A program made the position numbers and the translations under genes. Source: a virus. From it: DNA of 64,000 nt. Position 1 is the stretch's first letter; every line of letters begins with the position of its first letter. The stretch lies in IMG/VR virus record IMGVR_UViG_3300030450_001823, positions 1 to 64,000 of that record. One strand, written 5' to 3'. Below, piece after piece: positions 51,001 to 59,186 of this stretch. The notes beneath the pieces were generated by a model that saw nothing but the letters and a program-made list of their open reading frames with translations, was not told where the DNA came from and did no database searches.

Positions 51001-54000
51001 ATTCTGATTATCAACTAGAATAGGAGTAGCGGTGTTAGCATTAGTACCCTTGTAACGGGTAGTAATGTGCAACACTGTTTCAGGAATATAACCTACATCT
51101 AACCTTGTACCTGCGTCTCTTTCAACATCGCTTAACCCACCAGTGTGTTTAGAAGATACAACGGCGTCACTACTTGCACCTTCGACCAACCCCCAATCTT
51201 TGTTCCTTGATACTTGGAATAATTTACTTAGAGGCGTTTTGCTCTTACTACTGGCTTTAACTCGTATTGCAGTAGGGCTAACTCCCCATTCTCCCAATGT
51301 TTTACCATCAGGTGCAAACATACCTGTGCAATCAAAACTAGTCGCTGCTATACTATCGTCTGTCGGGTCAGGCATAGCCATCGCAAACTCAACTGCTGCT
51401 GCAATCACTTCGTCAGTGAGTACGCTTGTGAAGTTGATTCTTGGGCTAATTAGCATACCTTCGTTAGTAGTTAGTGCACGACCACCTGTGCAGCCATAGA
51501 AGTAATGCTTGTTAGATGCACCAGTGTCACCGTCGTGGTCGTAATGAGAACGACTGGTATAATGAATAGTAATCCCTTGGTCACCACTAGTACCTGCATC
51601 ATCTGTCAATTGTAATACTCCCGACTCAGGGAATCCGAGATAACCTAGTACATCAGGGTGGGTTAGCGTGTCTCCTGTACTGTAAGGTGCAGTGAAAGTT
51701 ACATCCATAGTTACTCCGGTATCAGTAGCCTTGTTACCAGTCACATGTATTCCTACAGCAGGTGAAGGGTAATTGTTCCAAAGATTACCTTTGTATGGCT
51801 TAGCAGTACCTCCACTCTTTTCACCGCAGACTTCTCCTGTACCTACCATGTGCTTACCAATTGTGAATCCACCTTGTGCTACATCTCTATCGTCAAAGTG
51901 AATAACAATCTCTTCGTCAATCGTAGGAGGTACTATTGTCAAATCATTTGCAAAAGACTTACCATACTGCTTGTATATCATCCTAACAGTATGATTATCA
52001 CCTCGATGGTCTACTAAACGAATACCATAAATGTTACCGTCACCTATATTACGGGGCTTCATATCATCTTTAGGAATATAACCAACTTTGTTATCGGTAT
52101 CGTATATTGTACTATTTAGCATAGCAGTAGCGGCGTTAGAAGCGTTACCGTATACTGATTGGTAACGAGAGTCTTCTCCGTCTCTGCCCATCCCCCATTT
52201 ACCAGCATCAGGAGACCAGCCGGGTATACCTGCTTGAGTCATACCGCCGAAGTTAATACGAGACTTAGCAGAAGTACCTGTTCTCAACCCATCGACAAGT
52301 GTAGATGATGGACTCTTGGTTTCAAACGATTCATCTATAACTGTATTACTATTCCTACCCGAAGCGTTTTCTCTAAAGGTATCAGCAGACTGTGTTGAAC
52401 CAATCACTATTTCAGGACCTATACTCAGATTATTACTAAAAGAAGCAAGAGTCTCTTCGGGAGGTAAGTATTCTTTCAAAGTTGTAATTGGTGCGAACGG
52501 TCTACCGAATCTATTGATAGGCATAGGTGCAGGGTGCATGTTTTCACCAGTCATTTCATCAGGTTGGCACCAATAATTACGGAATCTACCACCGTGCCCA
52601 ATGAGGTACTGAGGGCGATAAGGTGTTTGAGCACGGCTGTTATCTAACCAAGTACAGAAGTTTCTACCTTCTGCGCCCGGTATTGTAGAATGTATAACGA
52701 TAGAGTAACCCTTGTTACCGTCAGAATCAAGGACTACTCTACCAAGATGAGCACGGACATACCCCATATGCGTACCTCTGTCGTGACTTGAGAATCCTCT
52801 TTTAATGTCCCAAAACGGAGCCGGGTCGTGTGTAGAACCGGTTGCTGCAAAGTCAGCGTTGATGTGAGCAGCACTTGGGTCAAAGCCCATACTGAATCCG
52901 CCAGCCTTTACGCCGGGTGAAGATAAATCAAACTTTTCACTTTCGCCTAAATACTGGTCAGCAGGTCTTCTAGCGTGAGTACGACCATTCTTTGCACCCG
53001 CTTGGTTAACTAAGCGAACAACTTCTCTTGCCGCTGCTTCTATGTCTGTTACACCGTCTCTAAGTGCTACCTCTCCAAAGTCTACTGTTAACCGGCGCAC
53101 GAAGTCCATCTGAGTCCAATGGTCTAGTTCATTCAATCTTGCCTCTTCATGCCCACTTAAGTCAGCAGTACTGCTTCTAATCCCTTTCAGTGCAAGGAAT
53201 GCTGGTATCGCTCTTGTACCATCGGGAGTATCAAAGAATGTCGAGGCTTCTCTTGAGTCTTTGTCAATCTGCTTATGCTTTAGAACAGCGTCGTCAGAAT
53301 TGATAACAGCATCATTAGTCCTTGGCATAGCGCCATTTGTTGCATACTTTGTACCTACATCGGGTGCATGTGGTGAAAGTATAGTACCTGTACTAGCATT
53401 CCATGTACTCTTATGAGAATAAGCAGCCTCCATAAAATCGGAGCCATTAGTTGCTGCTAGATATTTACTTTCGCTTGGGAAACCGGCGGCTACATCTATC
53501 CAAGAACCTGAATTGTCATCATCGTGCACAATTGCACCGGCAGTGTGGGCTGGTGCAGCCCCTATCTTGGTGGCATCAGCGCTACTCTGTACCTGCATCC
53601 ATAGGTCTTGGAAAGCGATAAACTCACGGTCATGGGCCACATCATAAAGTAATACACGAGCGTGCTCTTCTGTAGATTGATAAGGGTCTAGGTAAGCGAC
53701 AGTCGGTGCAGGTGTATTAGATGTAAATGTCAAAGTTTGACTAGACTTAGAGCCGCCAGTGGTAGCCTCAGATAACTCAAAGTGAGTAGCGTCGGTTACT
53801 GTAGCCACAGTAGCGCCGTCAGGTATACCACTACCACTTACTCCCATACCTACCACAATTGCAGTAGAAGAAGTGTGAGTAATTGTCGGGTCGTTATTAT
53901 ACGAAGCGCCACCTACTGTGAACTCGGCGTATAATCCAAGTGCTTCGTAATTTAACTCAATCGTTTTGTTAACATGTTGAACAAAGTTCTGAGCCGTTTC

Positions 54001-57000
54001 TGTACAACTATTGCCTATCAAGAAGTTCTCCATAGGTATACTGTTCCTTGGATTAGCAGCAAACGCTCCCTCCCCTCCATTAAACCCAGTCCATACTTCG
54101 CCTTCGTTGAGTGTGCCTCTGCTCTTAGCAAACAGTCCCTCAATCGCATGAGGGTTGGTGTAATGCATGTTCATCCAAACGGTGTCACCGTCACGCAATC
54201 CACCCGGAGCATACGGATAAGCCCAAGATTTGTTTAAGAATACACCTTCTTTGACTTCGGGATATATCGTAGTAGGACTTGCATGCATATCTACTAGTGT
54301 AACTTCGTCACCGGATGCTGGTTGAAAAGCGTCATCTCGCTGAGTCAAAGTTAGCAAATTGTCAGATTTTATATCATAATGAGCATGAGTTATAACTCCG
54401 TTTGAAGTAATTGTCAAAGTCTTACTACTCAAAGAGCCGCCGGTTGTAGCGACCGATAAATCAAAAGTAGTATTACTGATAACTGCTTCAACTGTTGCTC
54501 CAACAGGTATACCATCTCCACTCACAGCCATACCGACTGCGACCAAGGTAGACGACGAATGTGTTATGAGTTTAGCATTGTTATAGGAACAACCAGTCAA
54601 ACTAAAGTCACTTGGTGCCCAAGCAAGACGGTAGCGATAATTGCTATAGCCATCTACTCCGGCTATGTTATCAGGAAATAAACTGGCATCTTTCATATAC
54701 AAAAGGGTCGGAGCACCACTAGCCCAAGCCTGTACTACCCCTTTGGCTCTACCGCTTTGTATTCTATCGAGATGAGGGTTAACACGAGGCCCTGCTCTAA
54801 ACTCTACTGCACTAACATATTGCCTCATACCATAGTCTACATTACCACCTTGTGTCATTACATTGGAGCGGTCATAGTAGAAAGAGCGCCTACCTTCATA
54901 TCCAGCACTCTTAAGCAGAGGGTTGTCAGCAATAGGAGTGTAATTCATATCTTGGTAGCCCGGAGCCGGAGTAAGTTGTGCACCAACTGCAAACTCCTTG
55001 ACGAAGTTCTTACTCATTGCCCAGTTGCCACCAGCAGTAGACGCAGAGGCCGCTGTAATTGTGTTAGCACTTGTGTCTCTAGCAGTGTAGAGCACCCATT
55101 CTCCGCTCGGCAAGAATGCCCTACGATACCTTGCACTGCCGTCAACACCAGCAACGGTGACAGGGGCAGCATCAGGTATAGGGAATATACTAGCATCTTC
55201 TACAGAGATTGTAGTACCAGTAAAAGGCTTGGTAATCTTAGTTCCTGACCTGTGACTGTCACTAGATATACTGTAGGAAAATGCACCAAAGATTTCAGGG
55301 TCTTGTGTTGCAATTTCGTCATGTCTTCTACCTACTGGGTTTGGTGCCCAGTTACTTGCAGTATGTGTAGCGTCGACATGTATTTTCATACTGTTATCAG
55401 GGCCGGGGAATATACCCTTGTCAGGGTTGTCAAAGAAGAACTCTTCAAACAAAGGTATCTCTACTAAAGCACGAGTACTGGCGTACTGTGTACCCAATTG
55501 GTAATCGTGCTGTACGCTGTCTAATGTTTGGAATAGTCTATCATTGACAGTAGTACCGTCGTTACACATGGATTCCTCAAGGAACTTATCATCAACATGT
55601 AATTTATGACCTGTGCTTATTCCAGTAGCACTGGCCCAAGCAGCAAAGCCTACTGCTTCACTACCGTCGGCCAATACAAACTTACCTGAACCTAAGTGAG
55701 TAGTGCCTGATGCAAAGTTAAACAAAACCCCTGTCTTTGAAGAATACTCTGCCGAAGCAAATCTAATCGGCTCGTTTACATCAGTCCTTGGTAATTCAAG
55801 ATATATTCTACCGACTTTAGGGAAACAGTATGTACCCCAAGATTGTAAATCAGTAGAGCGGTTGTTAAGAGGTAAAGTCGTTACAGTGCGACTACTTGTG
55901 TCGACTGCGCTTACTTCGGTAACACAATCACGCCTTGTATTCCAAGCAAGGCGAGCGGTAGGGCTAGGCTCCCAAGTCTCTTTCGTGTTGATTGCACCTT
56001 GACCCGGACCACCTAGCATCATTGTTACGACAGGTGCACCGGGCATTATTTCCTTAACAATGTGAGAATCAGGAGCGCCGTCACCTTTTGCACTGACACT
56101 AGCACCCGCTATATCGGATATAATACCATAAGCGAGTAGGTTTGAGTTACCGTTATCATCTTCATTGAATGAAAGTACACGGCCCCTTGACATCAAGTAT
56201 TCTACTGACAAATGGTTAGATGAATCTTCATCTATCTTTAGTCTAGCCAGTTGTGTAAATCTTCTACGGTCGCTTGGTTGAACAGTTAAAGTTACTATAT
56301 CTCCACTCATCTGATGCTCAATGATGTCAAATATCTCATGAACAGAAGTAGATTGGTTAGTAGTACCTGTACCTATGTTAATAGACTGGTTGTAGAGTTC
56401 TTCATTGTCTACCAAAGACGCAGTAATTCCAGCAGACACTCCGATGGCTGTTTCTGCAACAGAAGTAATTGTACCTAATACGGTCCCATCAATCTTATAC
56501 AAACTCTGACCTGTTGAGAACTTAGTACGAGCGTCTACTGCATCAACGGTGATACTGGTAGCAGTTGCTGAATAACCACTGCCATTATTTACCAACACAC
56601 CAGTTCTTTGCCGGTCATACTGAGAACTTTGTCTAATTATATCTGCTGTCTCTTCTAAAGTGTCTTCATAAGTAGCGGTTTTAATTATTATTTTACTAAA
56701 CTGTGAACTCTTAGTAGATAAGTTAGAATCAGATACCGCTATACCTTGAGGTGTAGTTTGCGGTGGGTCAGTAGATGCCAAAGGTAAGTAATTATCAGGG
56801 CACAGCGTTGTGTCTAAAGTTGTCTCTGCAACAGTGCCTTCTTCTGTATCTCCTTCTAAGTCTCCGCTTTTGAAAGGAAACATACCGGGTGCTTTGAACT
56901 CTACTATACCACCGGGAGAAAGTATATCCAAGTCTGCACTAGCCATATCAGTGTGTATCAAATCAAGTATAGATGTACTACCAGTCACTATTGTACTGAC

Positions 57001-59184
57001 ATCAGGTAATGTCTTACTAACCATTAGGCAAGGCCCATCCATCGCTAGTTTAACAATCGCTCCTGTAGTATCGACTGCTTGAAAACCGGAGTCTGTATTC
57101 GCACTAAATGTAATCTTATTGTCACTATGGTTTAGAGTAGCAGTAATGTCAGGGTTAGTAGTTGCAACTACTCCTCCTATTGAAATAGAGGTTGCTGGCA
57201 AAACTGCTCCGGTTTTGCCAAAAGACTTGATACTTTGTAATTTAATAATAGTAGCGGTACTGGTAAATGAAGAGTCTATCCTAGATACAGCCGCAGTAGG
57301 GAAATCTACAGAGTTGTGACAAATTGCATTGTAGTGAATCTGTACAAAGGGAGCATAGTCGTAACTAGCCAAAGAAGGTACGCTCAGTATAGCAATCCTA
57401 GACTCGTCAGAAGGCACCAGTTGTGCCTTTGAGTTTTCAGCAACAGTATCGGCACCCAATGCTTTCAATGCAAATGCACTAGGGTCAAATGAAGTCCCAC
57501 CTATCGCAAGTAGACCTCTCTGAGTATCAGAAATGTCACTCATTCCATTTTCTACGATTGTGTTAACTTTGGTCGAATAAAAAGTATTTTCTAACTTGAC
57601 AGGTTCGTGAGAATCAAATGCAGATATTTTAGAGTTTAGAGGCACAGTTCCTCTTATATCAGAATACTGTGATGAAAAAGATGCGGATATTACATCAGCC
57701 GAAGCATCTAACTTCTTATCAACTACTAAGTCAGATGCGGGAGGCAAATAGCCCATGAAAGGATGGCTCTTTACATGATTGAGAATGTGTCTACCGCTAT
57801 GTCCTAAGTAAAAACCAGCACCGGGGTTAGTAGTAAATGCAGCAAACTTGTTGTGAACCGTGTTGTCAACGGCCATGCTCATTGAAAACATAATCCCATG
57901 ATTTTCAAAATTACTTTCATCTATACACACTTGGCCCTGCCTGTGTGAAAATTGAGTACCGCTACCTTGTGGCTGATACACATTACCGTTACCCCCGTCA
58001 ACTAGGCAATCGCCTGTTACTACTACGAAGCGACCAGCATCATGTGCCTGTAATGCACCTCTACGACCAGTAGAAGCATTCGATGCAAAGTCAAGGTGAA
58101 TTGACTCAACCGTGATAGTGCCAGCATCACCGTCAACTGCCATGAGTCTTAGTCGTTCAGGGGCTTTATTGGTAGGCTTACCAGTAGTAGAGACATAGCC
58201 TAGTGGGTTAACGATTATATTGTAAGGGACTTTTGGTATAGTTGCATCACTAGAAGATGTAGCACCGTGCACTTTTATTTTGTAAGAGCCTTGAGAACTC
58301 CAAGGGCTTTGAGTTGCAAAATTGATAGTATTACCGATTACAACTGAGATTCCGTTCTTAAACCGATTAACCAAAGCAGTAGCGGCTGCTACGCCTATAT
58401 TGATACTTGAACTAGCGCTAGTAGAAGCAGATATAGAAGGCGTAGTAGTTATTAGAGAAATAGGCTCAATAGGCTCTTCAAATCTCCAAAGTCCGATTGT
58501 GTCATCGCTTTTGACAGGAGCAAACTCACTCCTACCTGATTTCTTTTCACCTCTTGACAGATGGATAGCCTCAATTGTACCTCTGTACTCTCCACCTTTG
58601 CCTCCTAAGTACATATTTGAAGGAGACAAAACTATCTGCTGATTCTCTTCAAACTCCTTAGTAACGACCAAGTCACCATTGATGTGCATTGATAGATAGC
58701 GGCGATTAAATGTAACAGTTACATTGAGTAACTCTCTATGCCCGTCGTTCAGTGCAGTAGAGTCATTTACAGCAGCGTCTGTCGCAATGTAAGAATTGTG
58801 CATATTGAGCGCAGGTTGTGGGAATAGTATACCATCCCAGTAAGCAAAATCTCCGTTAATCTTGTTAACAGGCTTTGCACTACTGATTGTATGTACGCTT
58901 TTTGTTCCAGCCGCTACATTTTCTAAATTAATCTCAAAAGTAGCAGGGGCGGGACTAGAAGGACTACCTACCGTTAGTCGCATCATATTTTCATACTCAT
59001 AGACAATACCACCACAGTCAGGCATAATCCATGTTTCAAGTGTAAATGAATGCAAGGCGGCAGGTAAAGACTTTCTACCTTCGTCACTTTTACCATGTAT
59101 CACATTTTGATTACTAGGTACCAAGACACCGTCAGTTACCCCATTGAAGGAAAGGGCGTATCCGGGGTCAATTACTATACTCAT
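42013..59184 (-). CDS. Giant tail-region protein, 5,723 aa, with N-terminal LamG-like domain
   Basis: One uninterrupted frame of 17.2 kb from ATG 59184 to TGA 42013-42015. Residues about 10-240 look like a LamG/concanavalin-type lectin (SFTLETWIMPDCGG, TVTFNRRYLSMHINGDLV, IGLWRFEEP). The rest is rich in Gly, Ser, Thr, Asn and Asp with beta alternation and few Cys. It contains two copies of an about 68-residue repeat (residues 1527-1596 and 1755-1823) and two copies of a module also found in other late genes. Between the paralogous tail genes and the HD gene, it is likely a host-contact fibre, adhesin or giant baseplate protein. A tape measure is less likely as it lacks long helices. Production of so large a chain may explain the thermosome. 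Confidence 0.85.
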   Translation of the reverse strand: MSIVIDPGYALSFNGVTDGVLVPSNQNVIHGKSDEGRKSLPAALHSFTLETWIMPDCGGIVYEYENMMRLTVGSPSSPAPATFEINLENVAAGTKSVHTISSAKPVNKINGDFAYWDGILFPQPALNMHNSYIATDAAVNDSTALNDGHRELLNVTVTFNRRYLSMHINGDLVVTKEFEENQQIVLSPSNMYLGGKGGEYRGTIEAIHLSRGEKKSGRSEFAPVKSDDTIGLWRFEEPIEPISLITTTPSISASTSASSSINIGVAAATALVNRFKNGISVVIGNTINFATQSPWSSQGSYKIKVHGATSSSDATIPKVPYNIIVNPLGYVSTTGKPTNKAPERLRLMAVDGDAGTITVESIHLDFASNASTGRRGALQAHDAGRFVVVTGDCLVDGGNGNVYQPQGSGTQFSHRQGQVCIDESNFENHGIMFSMSMAVDNTVHNKFAAFTTNPGAGFYLGHSGRHILNHVKSHPFMGYLPPASDLVVDKKLDASADVISASFSSQYSDIRGTVPLNSKISAFDSHEPVKLENTFYSTKVNTIVENGMSDISDTQRGLLAIGGTSFDPSAFALKALGADTVAENSKAQLVPSDESRIAILSVPSLASYDYAPFVQIHYNAICHNSVDFPTAAVSRIDSSFTSTATIIKLQSIKSFGKTGAVLPATSISIGGVVATTNPDITATLNHSDNKITFSANTDSGFQAVDTTGAIVKLAMDGPCLMVSKTLPDVSTIVTGSTSILDLIHTDMASADLDILSPGGIVEFKAPGMFPFKSGDLEGDTEEGTVAETTLDTTLCPDNYLPLASTDPPQTTPQGIAVSDSNLSTKSSQFSKIIIKTATYEDTLEETADIIRQSSQYDRQRTGVLVNNGSGYSATATSITVDAVDARTKFSTGQSLYKIDGTVLGTITSVAETAIGVSAGITASLVDNEELYNQSINIGTGTTNQSTSVHEIFDIIEHQMSGDIVTLTVQPSDRRRFTQLARLKIDEDSSNHLSVEYLMSRGRVLSFNEDDNGNSNLLAYGIISDIAGASVSAKGDGAPDSHIVKEIMPGAPVVTMMLGGPGQGAINTKETWEPSPTARLAWNTRRDCVTEVSAVDTSSRTVTTLPLNNRSTDLQSWGTYCFPKVGRIYLELPRTDVNEPIRFASAEYSSKTGVLFNFASGTTHLGSGKFVLADGSEAVGFAAWASATGISTGHKLHVDDKFLEESMCNDGTTVNDRLFQTLDSVQHDYQLGTQYASTRALVEIPLFEEFFFDNPDKGIFPGPDNSMKIHVDATHTASNWAPNPVGRRHDEIATQDPEIFGAFSYSISSDSHRSGTKITKPFTGTTISVEDASIFPIPDAAPVTVAGVDGSARYRRAFLPSGEWVLYTARDTSANTITAASASTAGGNWAMSKNFVKEFAVGAQLTPAPGYQDMNYTPIADNPLLKSAGYEGRRSFYYDRSNVMTQGGNVDYGMRQYVSAVEFRAGPRVNPHLDRIQSGRAKGVVQAWASGAPTLLYMKDASLFPDNIAGVDGYSNYRYRLAWAPSDFSLTGCSYNNAKLITHSSSTLVAVGMAVSGDGIPVGATVEAVISNTTFDLSVATTGGSLSSKTLTITSNGVITHAHYDIKSDNLLTLTQRDDAFQPASGDEVTLVDMHASPTTIYPEVKEGVFLNKSWAYPYAPGGLRDGDTVWMNMHYTNPHAIEGLFAKSRGTLNEGEVWTGFNGGEGAFAANPRNSIPMENFLIGNSCTETAQNFVQHVNKTIELNYEALGLYAEFTVGGASYNNDPTITHTSSTAIVVGMGVSGSGIPDGATVATVTDATHFELSEATTGGSKSSQTLTFTSNTPAPTVAYLDPYQSTEEHARVLLYDVAHDREFIAFQDLWMQVQSSADATKIGAAPAHTAGAIVHDDDNSGSWIDVAAGFPSESKYLAATNGSDFMEAAYSHKSTWNASTGTILSPHAPDVGTKYATNGAMPRTNDAVINSDDAVLKHKQIDKDSREASTFFDTPDGTRAIPAFLALKGIRSSTADLSGHEEARLNELDHWTQMDFVRRLTVDFGEVALRDGVTDIEAAAREVVRLVNQAGAKNGRTHARRPADQYLGESEKFDLSSPGVKAGGFSMGFDPSAAHINADFAATGSTHDPAPFWDIKRGFSSHDRGTHMGYVRAHLGRVVLDSDGNKGYSIVIHSTIPGAEGRNFCTWLDNSRAQTPYRPQYLIGHGGRFRNYWCQPDEMTGENMHPAPMPINRFGRPFAPITTLKEYLPPEETLASFSNNLSIGPEIVIGSTQSADTFRENASGRNSNTVIDESFETKSPSSTLVDGLRTGTSAKSRINFGGMTQAGIPGWSPDAGKWGMGRDGEDSRYQSVYGNASNAATAMLNSTIYDTDNKVGYIPKDDMKPRNIGDGNIYGIRLVDHRGDNHTVRMIYKQYGKSFANDLTIVPPTIDEEIVIHFDDRDVAQGGFTIGKHMVGTGEVCGEKSGGTAKPYKGNLWNNYPSPAVGIHVTGNKATDTGVTMDVTFTAPYSTGDTLTHPDVLGYLGFPESGVLQLTDDAGTSGDQGITIHYTSRSHYDHDGDTGASNKHYFYGCTGGRALTTNEGMLISPRINFTSVLTDEVIAAAVEFAMAMPDPTDDSIAATSFDCTGMFAPDGKTLGEWGVSPTAIRVKASSKSKTPLSKLFQVSRNKDWGLVEGASSDAVVSSKHTGGLSDVERDAGTRLDVGYIPETVLHITTRYKGTNANTATPILVDNQNNPVDISTWQRNLRGDNYTSVAGDHIIPKVDSPMILKTTDSGTLITTASSTYLYSICVPGSDHAQAWGERFTIWWGSEEYAEVASTPGAAVETKLTYGAGTGVSANFASFCHDSDDEVLMRNGDVKNGMKTDGIRRAGSKMSSPFLYFRGGRDSPDHWVPLYFGGGFSGVVMDINDGTQNDYGDFYTHPYAGGPTGSAGLQNVGEIAGSYALLDTNAMLAMFPGTPYLDDHKGKNNPPLFNQDSLLPFDMAKGANTKFTGLTYTDGSNAVHANLPSPIVLRFAHPHARYSATGNTADQTIYMVFGPGQAFPHNSAAFEPQGANIVTSGNGYSAVPIYTDGSTVSLETFLPNSLTNGDSTVAGLINHASGAVIGHLPRTTFFQINKLSAFNYDMNWEPTKGFPSVAVSGSTTFAQTYDRAFYYEGSPFTFGVALPPSAHPFSHIFTDSSGNALESSSHPATKKSSVIWHMDGGYHPGGHFLDNHVNINPKHAVEGGRLATGGTNKHNVSAFRPCGLLAKAYLTQYGGSPDNQANDDNVVLIDATRVQNAEELGAVISASINTFPGKDPLKAIGGTFLPSMQNAHKQDRYGWVQLDIASFEPANKLVVTNNASLETLPKYGWIRISDGNTAGYAPYTDITTTATLTVAAQGSAHGMTEKQKVTITAADGTVRVYVLTDTNAGGVATGTVLVSNSDTGAGTAGDSLTGGIAVGINFSSATQHQYLEQIKAAIEHANGHAGKITVTETSTSIFTLTNAVAGISGNTTITEDVANLTIAGFNGNTGSIFLGKSVNSTVPSVAAVAVPGAGYSAATVSTSGGSGTGLTLALTVGGSGEITGISIATAGSGYQPGELVIPAGGDGAARILLVDCAKSTSFINPTNDREVTATSDFKAYVWAKSGTHRLNNDNTVTTRDHITQVHYNGLIDAIDRTKPVGAVGWAGEAYSYMNSYTGTQVGSGVYPAGLGAWHPSLGFNPYGAAETCLAASSPVGTGDTATATFSDYCVNGLSSRHLIAITHESELPLIAKADRDGVTCAGDWLMTKETSNIINAGTIQWDTSKVHNKSRYLGPATGGPRVEAQVHSDFVRPTVAGDYPATSAAVAANKWHDTIASGKMVQANACLNPTGDLFWDESVVKGSNFHEDFGTYGKECIGVSGSDDYLNPGASSTAMPHNGLFGYYNTRSAARNFSAEHVVWKRMDGGSLTMPAANARGLGAIPWVRRKASTGQYLLEGEKVLGNVRFSFESTNAAMFPIIQAQELSHPQLAEQHPMEIRNALMLPNEEKQFQSMMVIDDTGQEHRLEGGSPLGTVIMDFRHVSDREIEGLAPALAGTGVSPNMKIRLPNPDEIPGNIIVRPGFDRIQAYQSETIGSGGLQHPSQPVQHITDMFDNKYSGPRLWPTWENNGWEHLSQDGVDVSLAKSDNRLKFPASTVEGWQDHTSNSPLKTAYEPHDRNLYFHVTRMGVSMTNRETSQLLNYQSHSGTEITVSATPETGVWTDSSELSGGRYFLRVYNDTTNEGVLVSYTGIGSGKFTGVVYSPDFTTFVEKEISEGTLLKIVPSYYMPAGSTRFFGARRLRDHSEYSGASPDMKIIDWYALYAALPANTGATTNPSIPYNHIMTPKMTPMPIPRMGHHYISPTMALMPGHYAHPAYQRLYELNQSCRTSNNAPLIDSLIGTNEGTRTSTTATSTTHESGRDPYIYFSGPTAAFSPSDIHGGAFTLLTETKIKYEGYGVAASLGAAGTTNAAGGHELVLEAGGTYTLNNHFPDPMEVGAYQIVIQPNVFAQQIKGFHLNHSTENKAPSESGTKVVELTGQQVNTVIAIEQDVDTNGAYSLILADAIMADVRGCEVIINEVILDIEPDSGSHFTNLPTLALYNPLGVQETSSPSLTRRSLPYRPGMFSSATPGYTLTVPWWGILHKDGAGASGADKFRHLEWHKPDNYYELCRASYGCVGAQLTLGGYPTSFLDIYEVHKRNRSLNPTCVVISNNGSSTITVDDNSLFPVVPYYGEKLEYTKDGVRYTATYGNRTGTLAYATLGASVTFSTVSGSGEFWANIATGTIIKLTRPYDNHSSDKVFTNSLSSIITRALPQISNGSRDTNSLHVPDAYLCMWHPNLGRPFTWYSDTADGGTRNFYTKAGAADTPLDKKPYNMLPEHFETIHYQDFNYVASKGPFGFAMSWIAPPGGGTSPTNAADGIVHTAAVIDLDTNLKHQGGVESSTESSGVLINHPSGASNTYSVNTTSAIPVDAVDPTTKFQVGDSVYNSAGILVGVLTAVDGSAPYGVTFGGGTLVVLTNNEALYLSEKYNFAGFWPGGSHGGGAVSRLEAYGDSLIGWGGETYGMDCGTFDDNTGIRTRTYNEATVASPYARNHCFGYRFGVRQAYNRPRWGQYVRGWLEVANSNALLGYYHGPLIQQDNKTNGWDYVGSDTALGDVSFVASYVGILERLTQVSALLNQDQIGRQVRYSDGRRMTQPFGCAVRTIRNASTVRREYPGDNAGKDISELANAHRYYMVDWWGNTRGEDVRRFPVRGFGIRPAWDPEDAYTDTNIAHRPAANALFGGDGNDRQSGNANTANNDASNMGVADWFNPASALRVGDRGDGRGVRWPTVFNESMLMDVSETHEATGLVLSHSTAEPAFGQGLVRPSNLALQSGEIERGISARLDVASEDGLLKPSASVAEGTETITADTRLAEPVGRDDVRIGLDVDTIGELNEGVSREYVIMSTEAVSLHTDREIGQRTTVRGAMDGASRTLTDFDLTALNFSSNPKAGITRISNAHAYWPLGGTYAMEWSRYAGVLDVKGWGQAGASSSSNPYQNAAHDSTLQNTNATDSTIDFLYRPAQVLDNKHVQLFRPAPVISADDTDGDDTIQGGSNFYRATAGGKYGLFTSDAPGALTGTPSSPPYAPVYSITPTSSTTVPTSQGPKIQGVDVTGYNKADIRSPVARVVMTENTLEHFRADASRKSPDDEEGDYSVQPRYSQTLHPKGSDGDASYNTGDHSGE
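44107..44352 (-). repeat. Shared late-protein beta module, copy near the giant protein's C-terminal part
   Basis: Encodes GVLINHPSGASNTYSVNTTS, then VDAVDPTTKFQVGDSVYNS and a tail with VLTNNEALYLSE. It matches the other copies in the giant gene (56388-56604), in the gene at 39876 and in that at 59187. The core series is NNGSG, DAVD, KF..GD..Y...G..LG.....D.E.L. Confidence 0.7.
53718..54606 (-). repeat. Two copies of an about 68-residue repeat in the giant gene
   Basis: Copy 1 spans 54399-54606 and copy 2 spans 53718-53922. Shared residues run from SYNN...ITHSSS through VGMxVSGxGIPxGATV and ATTGGSxSSxTLTxTSN. The copies are about 450 bases apart and differ in about a third of positions. This looks like a beta-rich domain duplicated within the protein. 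Confidence 0.8.
56388..56604 (-). repeat. Shared late-protein beta module, copy near the giant protein's N-terminal part
   Basis: Encodes VLVNNGSGYSATATSITVDA, then TKFSTGQSLYKIDGTVLGTI and LVDNEELYNQS. This is the clearest copy of the module shared by at least three late genes. The constant N-G-S-G start and the acidic D-N-E-E-L end suggest a complete small beta domain. Confidence 0.75.
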
Positions 59185-59186
59185 AT

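Noticed and set aside
54757-55248. A 163-codon plus-strand frame opposite the giant gene
   Set aside because: It lies wholly inside the 17-kb minus-strand frame, has no ribosome site or promoter, and its product is Cys/Ser/Thr-rich with no pattern, as expected for a mirror frame. The many other plus-strand frames in 42013-63668 were dropped for the same reason.
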